A stretch of DNA of 64,000 bases from positions 740,432 to 804,431 of the forward strand of contig CH003244.1 of assembly GCA_000149265.1 (NCBI GenBank). The letters run 5' to 3'. Both the position numbers and the translations under genes were made by a program. Shown here piece after piece: positions 26,734 through 40,910 of the stretch (positions within the stretch are counted from its first letter, which is position 1; every line of letters starts with the position of its first letter). Under the pieces are notes generated by a model. The model ran no database searches and was not told the origin of the DNA. It worked only from the letters and a program-made list of their open reading frames with translations. Origin of the DNA: Ciona savignyi (taxonomy: Eukaryota; Chordata; Ascidiacea; Phlebobranchia; Cionidae).

Positions 26734-29141
26734 ACGACCACAGCTGCCATACCAGATGTGCCAGACGCTAAGAGAGCATCCCTGCTCATTTCAACTCCGG
26801 GTTCATCCCTTCCTCTTCGAGCTCCCAATGAGACCACCGCTGAAGTGTCCGTCACTCACTGGCGCCATGAGCCCGAACATCTAGTGACGGATTGTTGCAA
26901 CTATCAAGCTTATGTGAGTTTTTATTTCGTAGTCATACTTAATATTTAAATTTGCAGTTTATTTAACAGACCAAGTTTTAAAACGCAATGAGCTCGCTTT
27001 TTCAATTTAACTTAAATACTGAACTATGGGTATGCTTATTTTGTAGCCAGGTTTTTTTTTGCTACCATCACTCCATATATGTCACCTTAACATGTGAAAA
27101 GCTAGGAGATCTAGTACTTGGTGTTACATCCGTTACAGATTATTATATATTTTTACGCATTTAAACAATTCACAAAATCGCTAGCACAAAAGTAATCGAT
27201 AGCTATTCTCGTACACAACGTTTACCGGTTTTGGAACAACACATTTGGTTGCAAAAAGACATGTTTTTTTGCCTAGACCCTCTAACAATTTGGTACAATG
27301 AGCTTTTAGCTTAAATTCGAATGTAAATTTAGAAAGTACAGTTTTGTTGTTTTTACCTTTTTTCCTGTGCTGCCATTTTGTTAACATTTTCTTGTTAACA
27401 TCATGCTCAGTATGTATTTGCATGCCTGGTTTTTAATTCTACAGTTAAAGCTCAAATTTGATATGCGTACCATATTGCAGTATCTTGGGTCTATGTTGAT
27501 TCGGGAATTCAAGGGAATCGAATCCACAATTGAAGCTTGCTCTAAAATGAAGAAATCCACTGACTCGATGAGAAAGATACCGACCATCACGTTATCAATA
27601 AGCTACAGCGGAGTCAGGTTTATTGACTTTAAAACGAAGGTATGTTAGTAAATTAAGGTAGTATGAACTATATACTGATGTTTATCCAGCTGGTTATAAC
27701 ATAGTCATTTTCCAGATTGTCGTGTACCAACCGTCGGTTTAATTGGTCTACTGAAGTGTTCTGTGCATAAAAAACCTTGATTTTAGTTTTGTTTAACCAA
27801 TTGACATTGTTTCCTTAATTAATTCTCTTTTCAGTATCGCACTTTTAATGAGAAAAAAAGTGTGTGTTTTAACTTCAATATGGCTTTTTATAATCTATAA
27901 GACCATACGTGTCATTTACCGATGTATTACACCTATTATCGTGCTCCGGTGACTGTTTTTATTGCATTAAAAGGGCAGCTTTTTCGGTAAATTTTACTTC
28001 GTGCTCCCGCGGTGACCCTATTTTAGTTGCTAATCTCTTTAGTGCTTTTTCCGTAAATGCTACTTTATTAAAATAAGGTTAACATATATTTGATAAATCT
28101 ACTTCTTAATACAAAGGTTGTAATTGTTTTTCAGTGTTGATCTTCTTCGTTATGATATTTGAAAGAACCACAAAAAATTTATTCTCTTTTTCTTTCCTAG
28201 CATGAAATAATGGTGCACCACATCCGAGACATCTCATTCGCCTCCCAGGACTCGGATGATCTCTCCACTTTCGCATACATCACCCACGATGAAAGGACGG
28301 GGCATCATTACTGCCACGTCTTTCGAGTCTCCACTTTTGTAAGTCGTCATACATTTGAATCAGTAATTATTGGTTATATTGAATTGTACAAAAATAAAGT
28401 GCAATGTCAATTAAAGTATGGCTTCGTCAAGTTCTAACGATTTGTCTCATGTGGTAGCGCTTAGAGCAGTCAGTAGTAAGGGTTTAAACTCAAAACCATT
28501 CGCAGAAGCAAGAGTCGGATGTGTCTTTGTAAAGGGCACTTGGAGGACGTTAGTTGAACTTATTTTATAAATGTTAAACAAATATTAAAACAACTTATCG
28601 ATTGTAAACAATGTACTGCAATAGCTCTGGTAACACGACTGTGGACACGAGGTTTTCTGAAGATTGCTGGTGTTGTGACACCGCTTGTGAATTATCATCC
28701 CGGGAAAAACCATATATGTTATTTTAAATATACTATATAAACATAAGTTTTACAGTATAATAATATAACACTTAACTCAAAGTGATAATGCCTGCTTACC
28801 ACTGAATTCTTATAAAAAAGTGTAGTTCATATGTTAGTTAGTTAGTTATGTGCATAGGGCATGATGCCCCCTTGCGGTCCATCGAACTACGTCTTCTCTC
28901 CATTTGCGTAGTTCATATACGTAACATAAATTGCTCATTTGTTATTAAACGTTGTCGGTATTCTCTTACAGCGACCGATTTCCTACTGCTTTGTCGTTGT
29001 ATTACCCCACGAAGGGTGATGGTCTGCACATTATTCACAGCTCATTTTCATTCCCAGGATAAAGCGTTTGAGATAATCCTGACTCTCGGGCAGGCGTTCG
29101 AAGTGGCCTATCAACTGATATTAAAAAACCAATCAAGCTAA
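26734..29141 (+). CDS. ANKS1-type (Odin/EB-1) protein, C-terminal PTB domain exons
   Basis: Exons 26734-26913, 27481-27639, 28201-28338 and 29058-29141, all phase 0, encode 186 residues ending at TAA. They match the phosphotyrosine-binding domain of ANKS1A/ANKS1[73 protein letters not shown] and [16 protein letters not shown]. The vertebrate proteins are adaptors acting at receptor tyrosine kinases and synapses, with ankyrin repeats and SAM domains upstream. No ankyrin or SAM exon is visible in this window. Either the 5' part lies beyond and the dermatopontin-like gene is nested in it, or this is a short PTB-only transcript. The first listed exon starts at an acceptor, not an ATG, so the model is 5' incomplete. 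Confidence 0.85.
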
Positions 29142-30286
29142 AAGACAAATTTCCACTTTTTATTTGCACAAAAAACATTTTTAAATTGATTCCCGTTGCT
29201 GTATACCGCACATACTAGTGCGGATATTTAGTAGCTACATATTGTCGTATATTGTCATTTTTCGAGCACGGTTTTAATCCAAGCATAATGAAACCCAATA
29301 TTCCCTTTTTATCTTATATTTTTTCGTTTTAAAGTAGTAAATTTCGGCAATATATTTTTCCGTGCATAATATTGATTTCGTATTTTTTTGTCTTAAGTCA
29401 CTTGTTTCTTGTTTTTTCGAACACGCCATTTTTTGAATATTATTGGCAAATAAAAATAACTCGTTGAGTTAAACCTCTGGATAGCGCAGGGTTGTAAACA
29501 TTATATTTGCCCCTGGGAGCCGGACAAAGCAGTGGCATTGAAATAAATAAACAAGATATTTTATTATGATGTATAGAACAAAGGCAGTACTTTGGTTTTT
29601 CGGTAAACGCTATTAATTCTACTTAAATAGTTACTTTTTAGCGAACCCACTAAGTAGGAAGACTTAAATTCTATACTAAACCCTTCGGCTTTCTTTCCCG
29701 ATACGCTGAGCCGTATAACGCCCAAACCATTTAACCAGGTTTTATTTTACCGTAACCGGTTTTGAACCCGGAAACACCGGTTCTGCAGTAGGCTTTGTTT
29801 TCTATATAATTTTTAGTCGCTCTCATTCACGTAGTTTGGTTCAGAAGAAATTGCTAAAAAGCTCCGCCTTTTTTAGGTTCTTGTGTTCAGTAGATCGCTA
29901 GGTGACGCTATGTAAATATCCACCAAATTAAGTTGTCATCGCCTTTTTCTTTTTGGTCTCTTCGGTGTGTTAACTTTGTTTGCTAATCATTCAGCCGCAG
30001 CTTTTTCTCTAAAAGCAAGCAGCTATCATTGTTTTAACTAATACTCGGAGATTTTTCGCTAGGTTAGCAACGATATACAGAGCAGGTTGTCAGAGCTTTG
30101 TATTTAAGTTAAAGCGCTAAATTTAGACTGCGATTAAAAACAATTTCCGGGAAAGGAAAACACTTTAAACATATTATACTGAGCAGGTGATGTGTGGATC
30201 TTTGATTAGATTTTTGACAAGGTAGCTCACAAGAAGCTAATTCTTGCATAACTGGACTGCGATTTTTAAAGTTGTAATACGAAACT
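29142..30286. other. Intergenic region PTB gene to FGFRL1
   Basis: AT-rich sequence that should contain the PTB gene 3' UTR (AATAAA-type hexamers near 29447) and the FGFRL1 promoter. No coding or RNA feature is supported. Confidence 0.5.
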
Positions 30287-33200
30287 ATGAAACCGGATAA
30301 ATGTGAAAAGTTGGATTCAAAACGACACCAGGCAGTTACTTCAGGTCTCCGTATAAACTGTGAGCGCTTTGGTGCCCGGGACGTGAGCAAAATGGCGTCA
30401 ATGTACGAAACAATGCCATGTAATCCCCGGTTATCGCATGTTGACACAAGAATAAATGCACAGAGAATGGGCAAGCTATTGAAGAACTGCAATTGTGCTT
30501 ACAACTCGACCAAACCCACAAACCACACAATTACCAGGTACATAACCAAACTTAACTTCCAATAAAATTACGTACATGTCATTTTTAAAAGTCCTTGTTC
30601 GTATGTTATATTGTATAAAAATCCCGATGATGTTTATTTATAGGCAAACGAAGTATATGTTTTTTCTTCTAATTCGGTCTTTAAGTAGCCGACAGATTAA
30701 TTTTTGTGATACCAAAGTTAGTTCGGTTGGAGGGGGTTATCACGGGTTAAGAATTTATTTAGATTTTAAACTGTTCTACCTCGTTTTTTTGTTTGTTTTA
30801 ATACGTATTTTGCAACGGATAAAAAGTAGATTAAATATTAGGAAAAAAAATCGCTACACTTTTTTAAATAATCGCACACGGCCTATGGTGAAATTTACTA
30901 GCTTTCTGTGTGATTGATCACCGTAACATTCATTATTAACAGAAGACGTCACAGCAAAGATATACTTCAAACTGTGACGGTTTTACTTCTCCTTTCGAGT
31001 GTGGGCGCTTGGTCCGTATCGGCCTCAGCAACAGGTATAACTTACTCCGTAATGGGCTCATGCATTAAGCTGTAATTTACTGGTTTCATAAACCTGCAAA
31101 CTGGTTCAAGCCATTGTACGGATTGTTTACCTGTCAATTTACGATCAAAATGTGGATTAACGAGCAAGTATACATTGAGTCAACCGCCCTCAAAGTTTAC
31201 TCATTAAACTGCCTTAAAACGCAGTTATCGCTGTTGTCGAGCAATAAATAAAACCCAAAGACAGCTGGACACATATGAATATCATTTTCCGACGCTGTCA
31301 TTGTTTAATGGAGTTTTGGCAACGATAGATTTGTTGATTATTAATTTACCTGTTGTTGTGAGTAAACGAAGTAGGGCGGTGCTCCCTTGTTTTCGATGGG
31401 AAAAGGTACATGTGAGACCGTTGTGCCCGGAGTATCTTCTTACCTCTGAACTAATTACCTACTCCGGCACTGCGCATAAAGGAACGGTCGTATTCGGTTT
31501 CCATTAGCCACTGAGGCAAACCGTACTCGTATAGTGTTGAGTCCTTTTGAATAGAAAACACTACAGTGCATTATCCTCGAACCCGGATACCTTTTTGATA
31601 AAGTCTAACCACGTTATCTTGGTTTTGCCGATAACTGAGGCCGTCACAACGTGTTTAAACTGCCTTTTTTTCAAAGCCACATCGACACCTTTCCCAATTT
31701 GCAAGTCTTAGTTTTCATTTTAATGGAAAGGTTAAGTGTACATAGTACATATTCGTTTTTAATGCTGTTTACACCGAGTAAAATGCTTGCTCTTGTTATC
31801 GCACTCTTCTTTTAGAGTTAACACTTGTGATGTAGTTAAGGTTAAAAATGTGCGGCTTTGGAAGTGTATATAAAACAAATAGTGCAAATGGAGTTTGCTT
31901 CGCTTGATCACTCCAATGAGTAAAAAATGTGTCTAAAATTTCGTAAACCTAAAGCTACTCTAAACTAACAGGTTTTTTAAAGCCCAATTTTGGAATTTCT
32001 TTGCACCTAAATTGTTGGCATACCTTTTCAAGTGAAACAGTATTCTGTTGATATCACTTTTTTCAAAATATGCTTAACATTTAATCATTTATAGTATTTA
32101 CTAAAACATATTCGTAGTTACGGTAATTTAGTTTCGGTGCATGGAAATTCTTTTAGCTTGTATAAATTATACCTTTAAACGAAATGGAAGTTTCGCGAAC
32201 TCAGTTTATTCCCTTGATCGATAAATAAGAAATTTTGAAATCGAAATGAAAACACAACTTGTAAATGTACAGCAAGTGTGTTTATCTGTTGGCGTCGAGT
32301 CGAAATGTTGTAGCCGTTTCCTAAGCAAACAATTTACGACATAGCTCTTTGGAAACGCGCCACATTTACTAACTTGTGTGGCCAAGCCGATCAGAGTGCT
32401 TTTCAGCTTTTCTTGCTCCAGTTCCCAGCGATAAATCTCCGCTTAAAATACACAAAGATTTAAATATGATTTTTACTGCCCTTTACTTTACTGACGTTAA
32501 ACCGTTTGTGGTTAAAACACGTCAAGATAATAAACAACAGTATGGGCAAACAGCATATCCGGGCTTAACAAAATACACAACTTTTCATTAGGAATATTTG
32601 TACACAAATTATCTGTATGCTTAATACATTAACTAAAATTGCACCAATTAAAGTAAGGAAGCAAATGTTATTATCCAAAATACTAAACTGTCAAACGCTG
32701 TTTGAAGTTTATTAAAACGGTGTTTTGTTTAGTGCGAGAGTGTCATACAATATTCAATTTCCCAGAAATAGGTTCCCATGGCGTTAAAAGTAAGAGGAAC
32801 ACGATACGTCCTGTAAAAGTAAAGGAAATGCGTAGTTTATTTCTAAACACGGTTGTTTTTAGTTGGAAACCCGCCCAGAGTGTTGAAACACGACGTTAAT
32901 ACGCTGGTAGCGTACAGAGGGCAGACCTTGACCCTTCCCTGCACAGTTACTTCCGGCAAGCCGCGGCCGAGGATTCACTGGTACAAAAACGGTAAGTTAC
33001 GACAACAAAACTAGTGATGTATATGTGAATCGCATTTTATTCCATTATGTAGGAGACGGGACACAGAAGAGGTCATAGAATATTTCTAACCACGATTTTT
33101 TAAATTTTTATTATATAGGTACACAATACGTTTATTTAAATAAATAGTTGTATACCACACGTAATCTTGTATGTGTAACTTGGCTAAATTACCACTATTT

Positions 33201-36200
33201 GTATTGAGTTAAACGACATGTTAATGCAATAATCAACGAAATGTCTCCAATGCAGGTATTGAAATTGGAAAAGACTGGGAAAGGTTCAAACAGCAAAGAA
33301 AGGGTTTAAGAATACGAAATGCGGCCATGGGGGACAGGGGAGTGTACCGGTGCGAAGCGGTCAATGGTTATGGCAGCGAAGAACTTGAAATCATGCTATT
33401 GGTAGAAGGTAGGTCAAGCTGTATAAATGGAATTGTACGATTTAATCTATGACAATGCTCAAAACGTCCGACCGGTGTAATAACTTGGTGGTGCCTCATA
33501 AGACGATCAGTCGGGAAGGTTTTGAGTTCAAACCGGGCGCTTGGTAGTAATTTGTGCCTTGGCCAAAGACACACAACGGACATTACATAATTTGGGTGTA
33601 ACTTCAGCAAAAATCAATATTTTCATCTTATATAATACTCGTTAATACCCCCCGAAGACTCCCGTGTGAATGGTGCACGCTGGTATTCCGCCGAATGTCT
33701 GTAATTTAACGCACCGGTTATTTTCCACTTCCGGAGACTAGCATGACATACGTATCCTCAAATAGATAGATAGAAGAGTTGACTATACTTTTTCGTTTAT
33801 TTTTGTGGATTATTCAAAACGTTTAAAATAATTTTTTTTTATATTGTACAAACACAGATGGAATACGCGGTTAAAATGTTTTTTTTACACATGGAATACG
33901 CGGTTAAAATGTTAAAATATTTTTTACTTTACACTATAGCCTATTTTTAATTTTTTTTCGTTCGTAAAGCTCTAATCTGGCCTCGTTTTTATTGCGGAAA
34001 CTGGCACCCGCTTTGCGTAACTTTTTAATGAGCTGTGTAGTCAGTTACACCGTTGGCCGAGTTCAGGCGCCGGGCCACACGCAAACTTACAAGCTTGGTG
34101 TAGCTGTGAAATCACTGAAACAAAACCATCTAAGAGAACCATCGAACTACCCACTCGGCATTGTTCCTTCTCGTTCTCAAGTAGCCCGAACTGGTACACT
34201 GATATGTTACTATTTAACTACGGTGACCACACCCCGCTACACTTTCGAGTGGCTGTTACAGCCCTGCTGAAACAAGTGGCTCGAAGCTCACCAGAAAAAC
34301 AGCTCCTTCAAGAGTTTTGTTTAACATTAACGAGACTTAAGGATTGCTTCGAAGTAGAATAGCTGAAACTGACAGGCTAAAGAAACGCCCAAATGAAAGC
34401 GTTTTGAAGTGTAACATTTTACCCTCAACACAATTGCGAGAAATTTAAGTTTTTTTAAATGTACTTCTGTACAACGATCTTTAGACACCGCGTAAAAATA
34501 CCGTTGCATTTCGTACTGAATTCGGTTGTTTTCGAACGTGTGCGACTTATCTTGTAGCAACAAAGCATTGTTTTGAGACATATAGATTATGGCGAAAACA
34601 TAGCCTAAATCTACCTAATTTGTTGATCGTATTACGGCGGATCTGTTATAATCGGTCGTTTTCCGACGAAAACTTAGACTTCAGTCGGCGAATCCAATTT
34701 CCCAAGATCGTCGCTGAGTTGAAATTTGGGCTCCAAAACTTAGATACTTTTTACAGATCATATCAAAGATATTCGATTATCATCGTACATGGTACAAATT
34801 ACAGCGGCACTAAAACGCAGTTTACGCTTCAGTTATGCGAAGGTGGAATTTTGGCTTTGCCGCGGGTGCCGTAATTTGACTCCAGCATGTAGCAAGTCGC
34901 GCCACAAGCGTTCATTTCCATGACTTAAGGACGGTTTAAACGATGTAACCCGGCAATGAACACCAGCCACGCTTTTAATGAGGCGAAACTTAGACCAAGA
35001 AAGCCACATACCGTGATTATGCATTGTGGGAACGATTTTTGGACTTATGGCAAAACAAATACTTGATTTGAGTAATTTTCATTGCGTAACTAAGCACCCC
35101 TTTGTTGTTATGTGCAACCGACGCTCGCCTACTATTGTAAGTCGTGTAAGACGCGCTCGGTTGTCCTTGAATAGTTGTAAACGCTCACGGGTCACCTAGC
35201 CACTGTGCATGGTCGTTATCTTTGCGTTCATCAAAGTAATATTAACACGGATGGTCGGAAAGTCTAAGCTCATTATATTTATATATGGGCGTGTGGGTCT
35301 AAATGAGAACCATTTTGATTAAACTTTTCGTTCTGGTGTATTGAAGTATAAAGATCTTGGCCTCAATTTTTAAATAAATGTTTAATTTTGTGTATGTCTA
35401 GACGAAGCTGAATACGGAAGCTCCGCAAGATGTGTATTTGCACCTGTCTCGCAATATGAATAGACTAGAGCCTTTATTTTCTATGATCCTTTAAGCCATA
35501 TAACATTGTGGTATAGAGCACGGAGATTAGGTTGTCGAATTCCAGAGAAAACCTAACCTCAATATACGTAGAATTACCTTCGCCAAACTAGTAATTTCCC
35601 CGGCTTTAAAAACAAGAGAGCTGGCGTCGAAAACAAAATTGTGGTCACAATGTAATCCCAATACCAATATGTATACACAACTACCAAGTTCAAACCGTAA
35701 ACACGTGGCTTAGTAGGATCATATGGGAATCAAAAGACTTCACGCATGACCAACAAAGCGTTTCGAGTAAAAAAAACGACTTAGGTGCTTCGGGGTAAAA
35801 GATTTTAATATAGATAACCGCAGAGTGCATTTCAATTATCAAAGTAAACGATCTGTAAGCACTGCCAATGACTGTTATCCCGAACAATAAGCTACACTTG
35901 TTTATGCATAGAGTTTAGATCGTTATTATCATTTGGACACATTTATTTTAAAAATGTCCAAAGCCTATCATTGTAAGGATAGACTGATCAACTTTATTTC
36001 TATATTTTAGCTAACCTGACATACGTTTGCTTTACACGAAAACGTAACGCACTAAACACAACCAGATTAAGCAGTTTTGCATTCTTAGTACTTTCTGTAT
36101 AACTAAAATTTATGTTTTCTTTTAGTTGAATTGAACACCTCTGCAAGTTACGTGGCATCAGGTAAAAGTACTTACTTGTCCTACTAATTATACAAAAAAC

Positions 36201-39200
36201 TAATGTGCTTGCAAAGCAAAATTATTGTGTTCGTATTTTTTATAAAAAAAATATTTTTATTAGATTGAAATGTTACACTTATATCCGCGCATTTTCTGTA
36301 AATCGTATTTTATTACGTTCGATTAATTTGTTCGGCTGTAAAAATAGACTAATCTTTGGTTTACCTACAGAGAAACCGATTTTTACTGAGCCAACTAAAA
36401 TGAGACGTCACAACTTCGTCAAGCCGGCGGGAAGTGACGTAAGATTCACATGCAAGGCGAAAGGAAAGCCCCCTCCCCAAATTCAATGGTAATTTAGTGG
36501 ATTCATATTTAAGTTGGTTAAAAGTAATGTCTTTTTTCTGGTTTATTCTCGTATTTGTGCGTACAAGAACATCCTGTGTTCTTTAATTAGGTTTCAAATT
36601 CTAACGAAAATCTTAATTCTGTTTTAACAACCACAAGTCTTATCAAATTTAAGCTGCTTCCGTGTCGAACAGTTGCGAAATTGATCTCATAATTAGCTTT
36701 TAACTCTTGTTCATTTTTCACGTGCCCATAGACTGCTGTTCAAGCAAAACTTGACAAGAGTCATTTTAAAACAGGTTTAAAGATGGTAACTTCACCAACT
36801 TACCTGAAGGTAACCCGAGAAGGCAGCAGTGGTCACTAACATTACGAGGTCTTACAATGAGCGACAGTGGGCGATACACCTGCCGGGTTTGGAATAAAGC
36901 TGGCGCCATCACCTTTAATTATTCGTTACGGGTTGTAGGTAAAAACCTCTAAGACAAGGACTAAGAATGAGTTTTCTTAAAGCCTATAAAGTAAAGACCA
37001 TAGGCCAAAGTGGCTATATTTTTTTGTAACTTACACTTAAAACATCCTGTACTTGTACAGTCCTGCTGCATTCAGAATTTGACTTAATAAAGCATATATT
37101 AGTGTAGACCAAACTGTGACCTAAATTTAAAAATAAAACATCTTAATGTACGTTACGTATCCAATTAGTTAAATTTCATGAAATGGCAAGATTTATTAAA
37201 AAAATAATACGTTTTCTATTGTTGCGGTATGTTCGCGGTGAGATTTAAGCCTATAATCTGTTAAAAGTGGGGTCGAATAGACCTTTAGTAATGTTCCAAA
37301 ACGCCTTATAAAATTTAAGAAAATATTTGCTATTATATTACGCCTTTGTTTTACTTTGGTTTGGGTGATTATCATATTCGATAAATTGTTGTTCGTTTTT
37401 TTCGTGTGGGTTTGTTGAACCTATTAGTGGTTGTTGTTCACATTTGTTTCATGTGACTGTACAAAATTAATCTTTAGCCTAAGTAGGCCTACCGATACTG
37501 TACAATATAATCTCGACAGTTATAAAAGTTCTGGATAAGATAAAAATGGTTTAAAATAAAAGCATCACGTACCAAAGAGCGTTTTGTTAGTTCCGTACAC
37601 ACGAAACACAAACTGCACCGTTCCGTACCAAGTTGTTTGCTCAAGGAAAATCGACTTTATTTAACCATTTGTCTTGCAACCCTGGCAGTTCGAAGCTGCC
37701 AACCGCGATACCACACGGTTCAACTAATTTAATTTGAGGTAGCGCCCCGGTAAAAAAATAGTTGTTGCCACCACGGCAAAAGTATTGCAGATCAAAAGCT
37801 CAGACCACTAATCGCATTTGGTAAACAGTTTAAGCGGACGAGGTATTTGACATCTTGTTGTTAAAGTCATTTTTTCCTTTAAATTCCAGTTTAGTCTGCT
37901 TCGAGTGCTAATATATTTGTTTACACTTTGTAACAGTGGCTAATTGATATTAATACGCATAAATTTCACCGATTTTTAAGCATTTTCAAGACAATGTACA
38001 CAACAATATCACGACTATGTTCGATATTTGCACCATACTGGATTTTGATTTATAATAAAGTAAAAATGCATGTTTAGGTCTCTTCCAATCGAAGCCTTTC
38101 CTTTTGAAACCACACCCGGTAAACACGACGGTGAGAGTGGGGGAAAAGACTTCACTGCAGTGCCGAATTCGGAGCGAATTTCTGCTCACCGTCAAATGGG
38201 TGAAACAGATTGAGCCGAATACAGCTCACCTGTACAGCGAGGATTTTATGAACAACTTGCTGCATGTGGACGGTGGCTGGTTCGTTGTCTTGCCCATGCG
38301 AGAGGTAATTAATATTGGTTTCTGTACCCGCCCGTGGCTTGCGTAAACTTATTCTAAGCTTTGTTTGCAGTCGCTGTACCTTCCAGATGAAAGAATATAT
38401 TTGAACAAACACGTCATCAAGAGTGCAACGGAGCGTGACGCCGGAAGATACTCTTGCCTCGCTGTGGACACGCGGGGCTTCCAGCTAAGGGATGCTTACT
38501 TAACAGTCCTGCCAGGTACGGAAACTCCGCCCAAGCTCTAAGAACATTCGCTGTCATTAGGTTATCTTGTCATCGTTTAGCAGTCGGCTTATTCCGGCTG
38601 AATGCACAGGCTTATTTTTACTGAAATCCTATTAATTCAGCATTTTAAAGCGCATAAGTTAAAAACGCTGTCGAACCCTTATCGCCCGATCCACGATTAG
38701 AGATCGTGCCCTTGAGCGAAGCACTTTAGCTGTTGTTTTCCGCAGCGGTTCACCCGGACTTCTACGGAATGTGATCGATTAGATTCGCTTACAAACAAAG
38801 CGAAAGTATAAAAGTAGTATTTGCAAATACGTAAACAGTCTACTCATGCAGAAACATACTCAACTGGAAAAGTACGAAAGGCCAATCATATTTATAAAAA
38901 TCAATCACACAAAGCGATGATTATTAATATAATGTTTTACTAATTGGTGTTAACCGTAGTTCCCAAACAATGACGTAACATGGCGAAAACCTCTTTTCGG
39001 GGGTTGTAAATCGAAATATTTAAAAGCGAAGTTACATAACAAACGAGTGTATATATTAATATTATTTAAGCTCATATTTAAGCTAAATCGGTATTTACCT
39101 AATCTAAAACATAGTATGCTGAACAATTTAACGTTAAGTTAATTTAAATTGCATGGTTTCGCAAAATCACTCCTTTAATAAACCAATGGCGAGGTTGTCT

Positions 39201-40910
39201 CGGACCAAAAACCTAGATTTTTAACGGGAAAGTAGATAATTTAAATTGATTTAATGACTATTTTAACACTCCATGCAATATGACCCTCATTTACATTTTA
39301 TTTTTCACTCCAGCTTTAAGTTCCAACGTTGGGAGTTCGCAGCAACGCACGTCGTACAAGTTCAACTCGTTACCGCTGCCGCTGATCATTGGGCTACCAG
39401 CTGCTGCAGGCGTCGTTATCGTGTGCATTGTCACCGCGTAAGTATACTTTCTCGCGTTCACTGTAATATAAGCTGCACGTCAAATGACAATATCTTGTAT
39501 GTATGGCATTATCTTGTCGCAATGGCTTACTCGCCACCTGCCCTAAATGTCAAAAATCGAACAATAAGTATCTCATTATAATATGAGTCAAATTGCAACC
39601 CAAATGTTATATTTGTCATTTTATGAAATGAATTGTACCTATTAGTGAGTAAACAATTTTTTTGCAAAATAATTTTTGTTGTGTTCATAAAAAAACAGCT
39701 ACCAAACAAAAAAATCTAACTGATTAAGTTTTCGCCCACGTTTTTATTAAAATATACTAAAGATAGTGTACACCTTGGTTTAAAGCTGCTTTACGCCGAA
39801 TATATTTAGTTATTTAATTAGTATACATAATTTCAATTTAATGTGTAAAAATATTAATTGTGCGCTTTTTTTGGTAGAAGTGAAAAATATACGGTAAATA
39901 AAGGTTGCGTATTTGTGTAACAGAGCAATCAATATTTAATCGATATTTTTGTGTTTGTTTTTTTACCATGACTCTGGAATATACATTCTGTGTGTGGCAA
40001 ATTAAATAGGAAAAAATATTTGAATTTTAAGTCTAATTTGTTCCCACACGTTTTCATTTTCAACTTCGAGTACTTAATTTTAAATACTTTTAGATGATCG
40101 CAGAAGCACCATAAATATAAAGAAGATAAAAAAACGATCGATTTACTAAATTTAGCCGATTTGGGAAACCCAACAGTATTACTTATGTAACCACACAGTA
40201 TTCGGTAACCTAACAATATCATTTATGTAACCTAACTGTATTCGGGTATAAGCCAACAGCAGCATGGCTACATATAGTATTTGGTGCAATGTCTGTATAA
40301 GTTAGTCATTTTCTTTATACAATTTTATGAAGAGATGGTAATTAAATAACAATATTTCCACGTTGTTTAAAACAGGTTTTGTATCAACAAGCGCGAAGAC
40401 CTTGCCAAGTTTGCCGGCGCGGTTACAAAGTCAGGGAGACCAATGGTCCACGAAGTGTACGATGTGCCCTCTACTTCCACGCCCGCGTACGCAGCACCTG
40501 CGTCTTCAAGGGACGAATGCACCGAACACCTTTGTTGTCACAAGCAGATAGCTACTGCCCACGTTGAACGTTCTGATATTCAGGACACGAGTTCGAATAT
40601 TACTCGCCCGAACAGCGCGCGTTCGACAACGCGAACCGCCGCGAAATCCAGTCGCGTCACATTTGACACTTCAAGTAAAGAAGGCGACGACCACTCGTCG
40701 ATATATTGCTTCCACGAATTTAACATCCACCCTCCCCCGCCGTCGCTGTGTAGCAGGTCCTCTGTTACGGAATCGAGTGTAAACAGCCGCAAGAGACACA
40801 AGCCTGGTTGCAGACGAAATTACAATCGTTACCATGCTTACCATAGACAGCAGCACAGCAGGCGATACGACCCACCTGATAAATTTTCCTCTCCTTCTTA
40901 CTGTTCCTAA
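30287..40910 (+). CDS. FGFRL1: Fibroblast growth factor receptor-like 1 (11 exons)
   Basis: A single-pass receptor related to FGFRs but without a kinase. Exons: 30287-30537, 30943-31034, 32863-32991, 33256-33408, 36126-36161, 36371-36488, 36775-36938, 38078-38304, 38371-38515, 39314-39437 and 40376-40910. They give 657 residues from the first ATG (human 504). A hydrophobic signal lies at about 91-113. Ig1 follows (LPCTV, YRCEA), then Ig2 (TEPTKMRRHNFVKPAGSDV, FTCKA, YTCRV) and Ig3 (HPVNTTV, LQCRI, AGRYSC). A membrane segment (LPLPLIIGLPAAAGVVIVCI) lies at about 458-480. The 175-residue tail is basic and His/Tyr/Ser-rich, with no kinase motifs. Matches to human TQPSKMRR, THPVNTTV and the pre-membrane LP-W-P-VVIG region separate it from true FGFRs. 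The 90-residue leader is odd; ATGs at 30392 or 30467 may be the real start. A short exon 5 forms the Ig1-Ig2 linker. Confidence 0.92.
33858..33913. repeat. 33-bp-period tandem duplication
   Basis: ATGGAATACGCGGTTAAAAT followed by GTT occurs at 33858-33880 and again at 33891-33913 inside FGFRL1 intron 4. No function is inferred. Confidence 0.75.

Noticed and set aside
30109..30492. 127-codon minus-strand open frame opposite FGFRL1 exon 1
   Set aside because: It mirrors the plus-strand coding exon, which joins in phase to the signal peptide exon; the minus frame shows no family similarity.
30287..40910. Alternative call as a true FGF receptor
   Set aside because: The final exon ends in a stop after a 175-residue tail with no kinase motifs, and the TEPTKMRR and HPVNTTV motifs fit FGFRL1 specifically.
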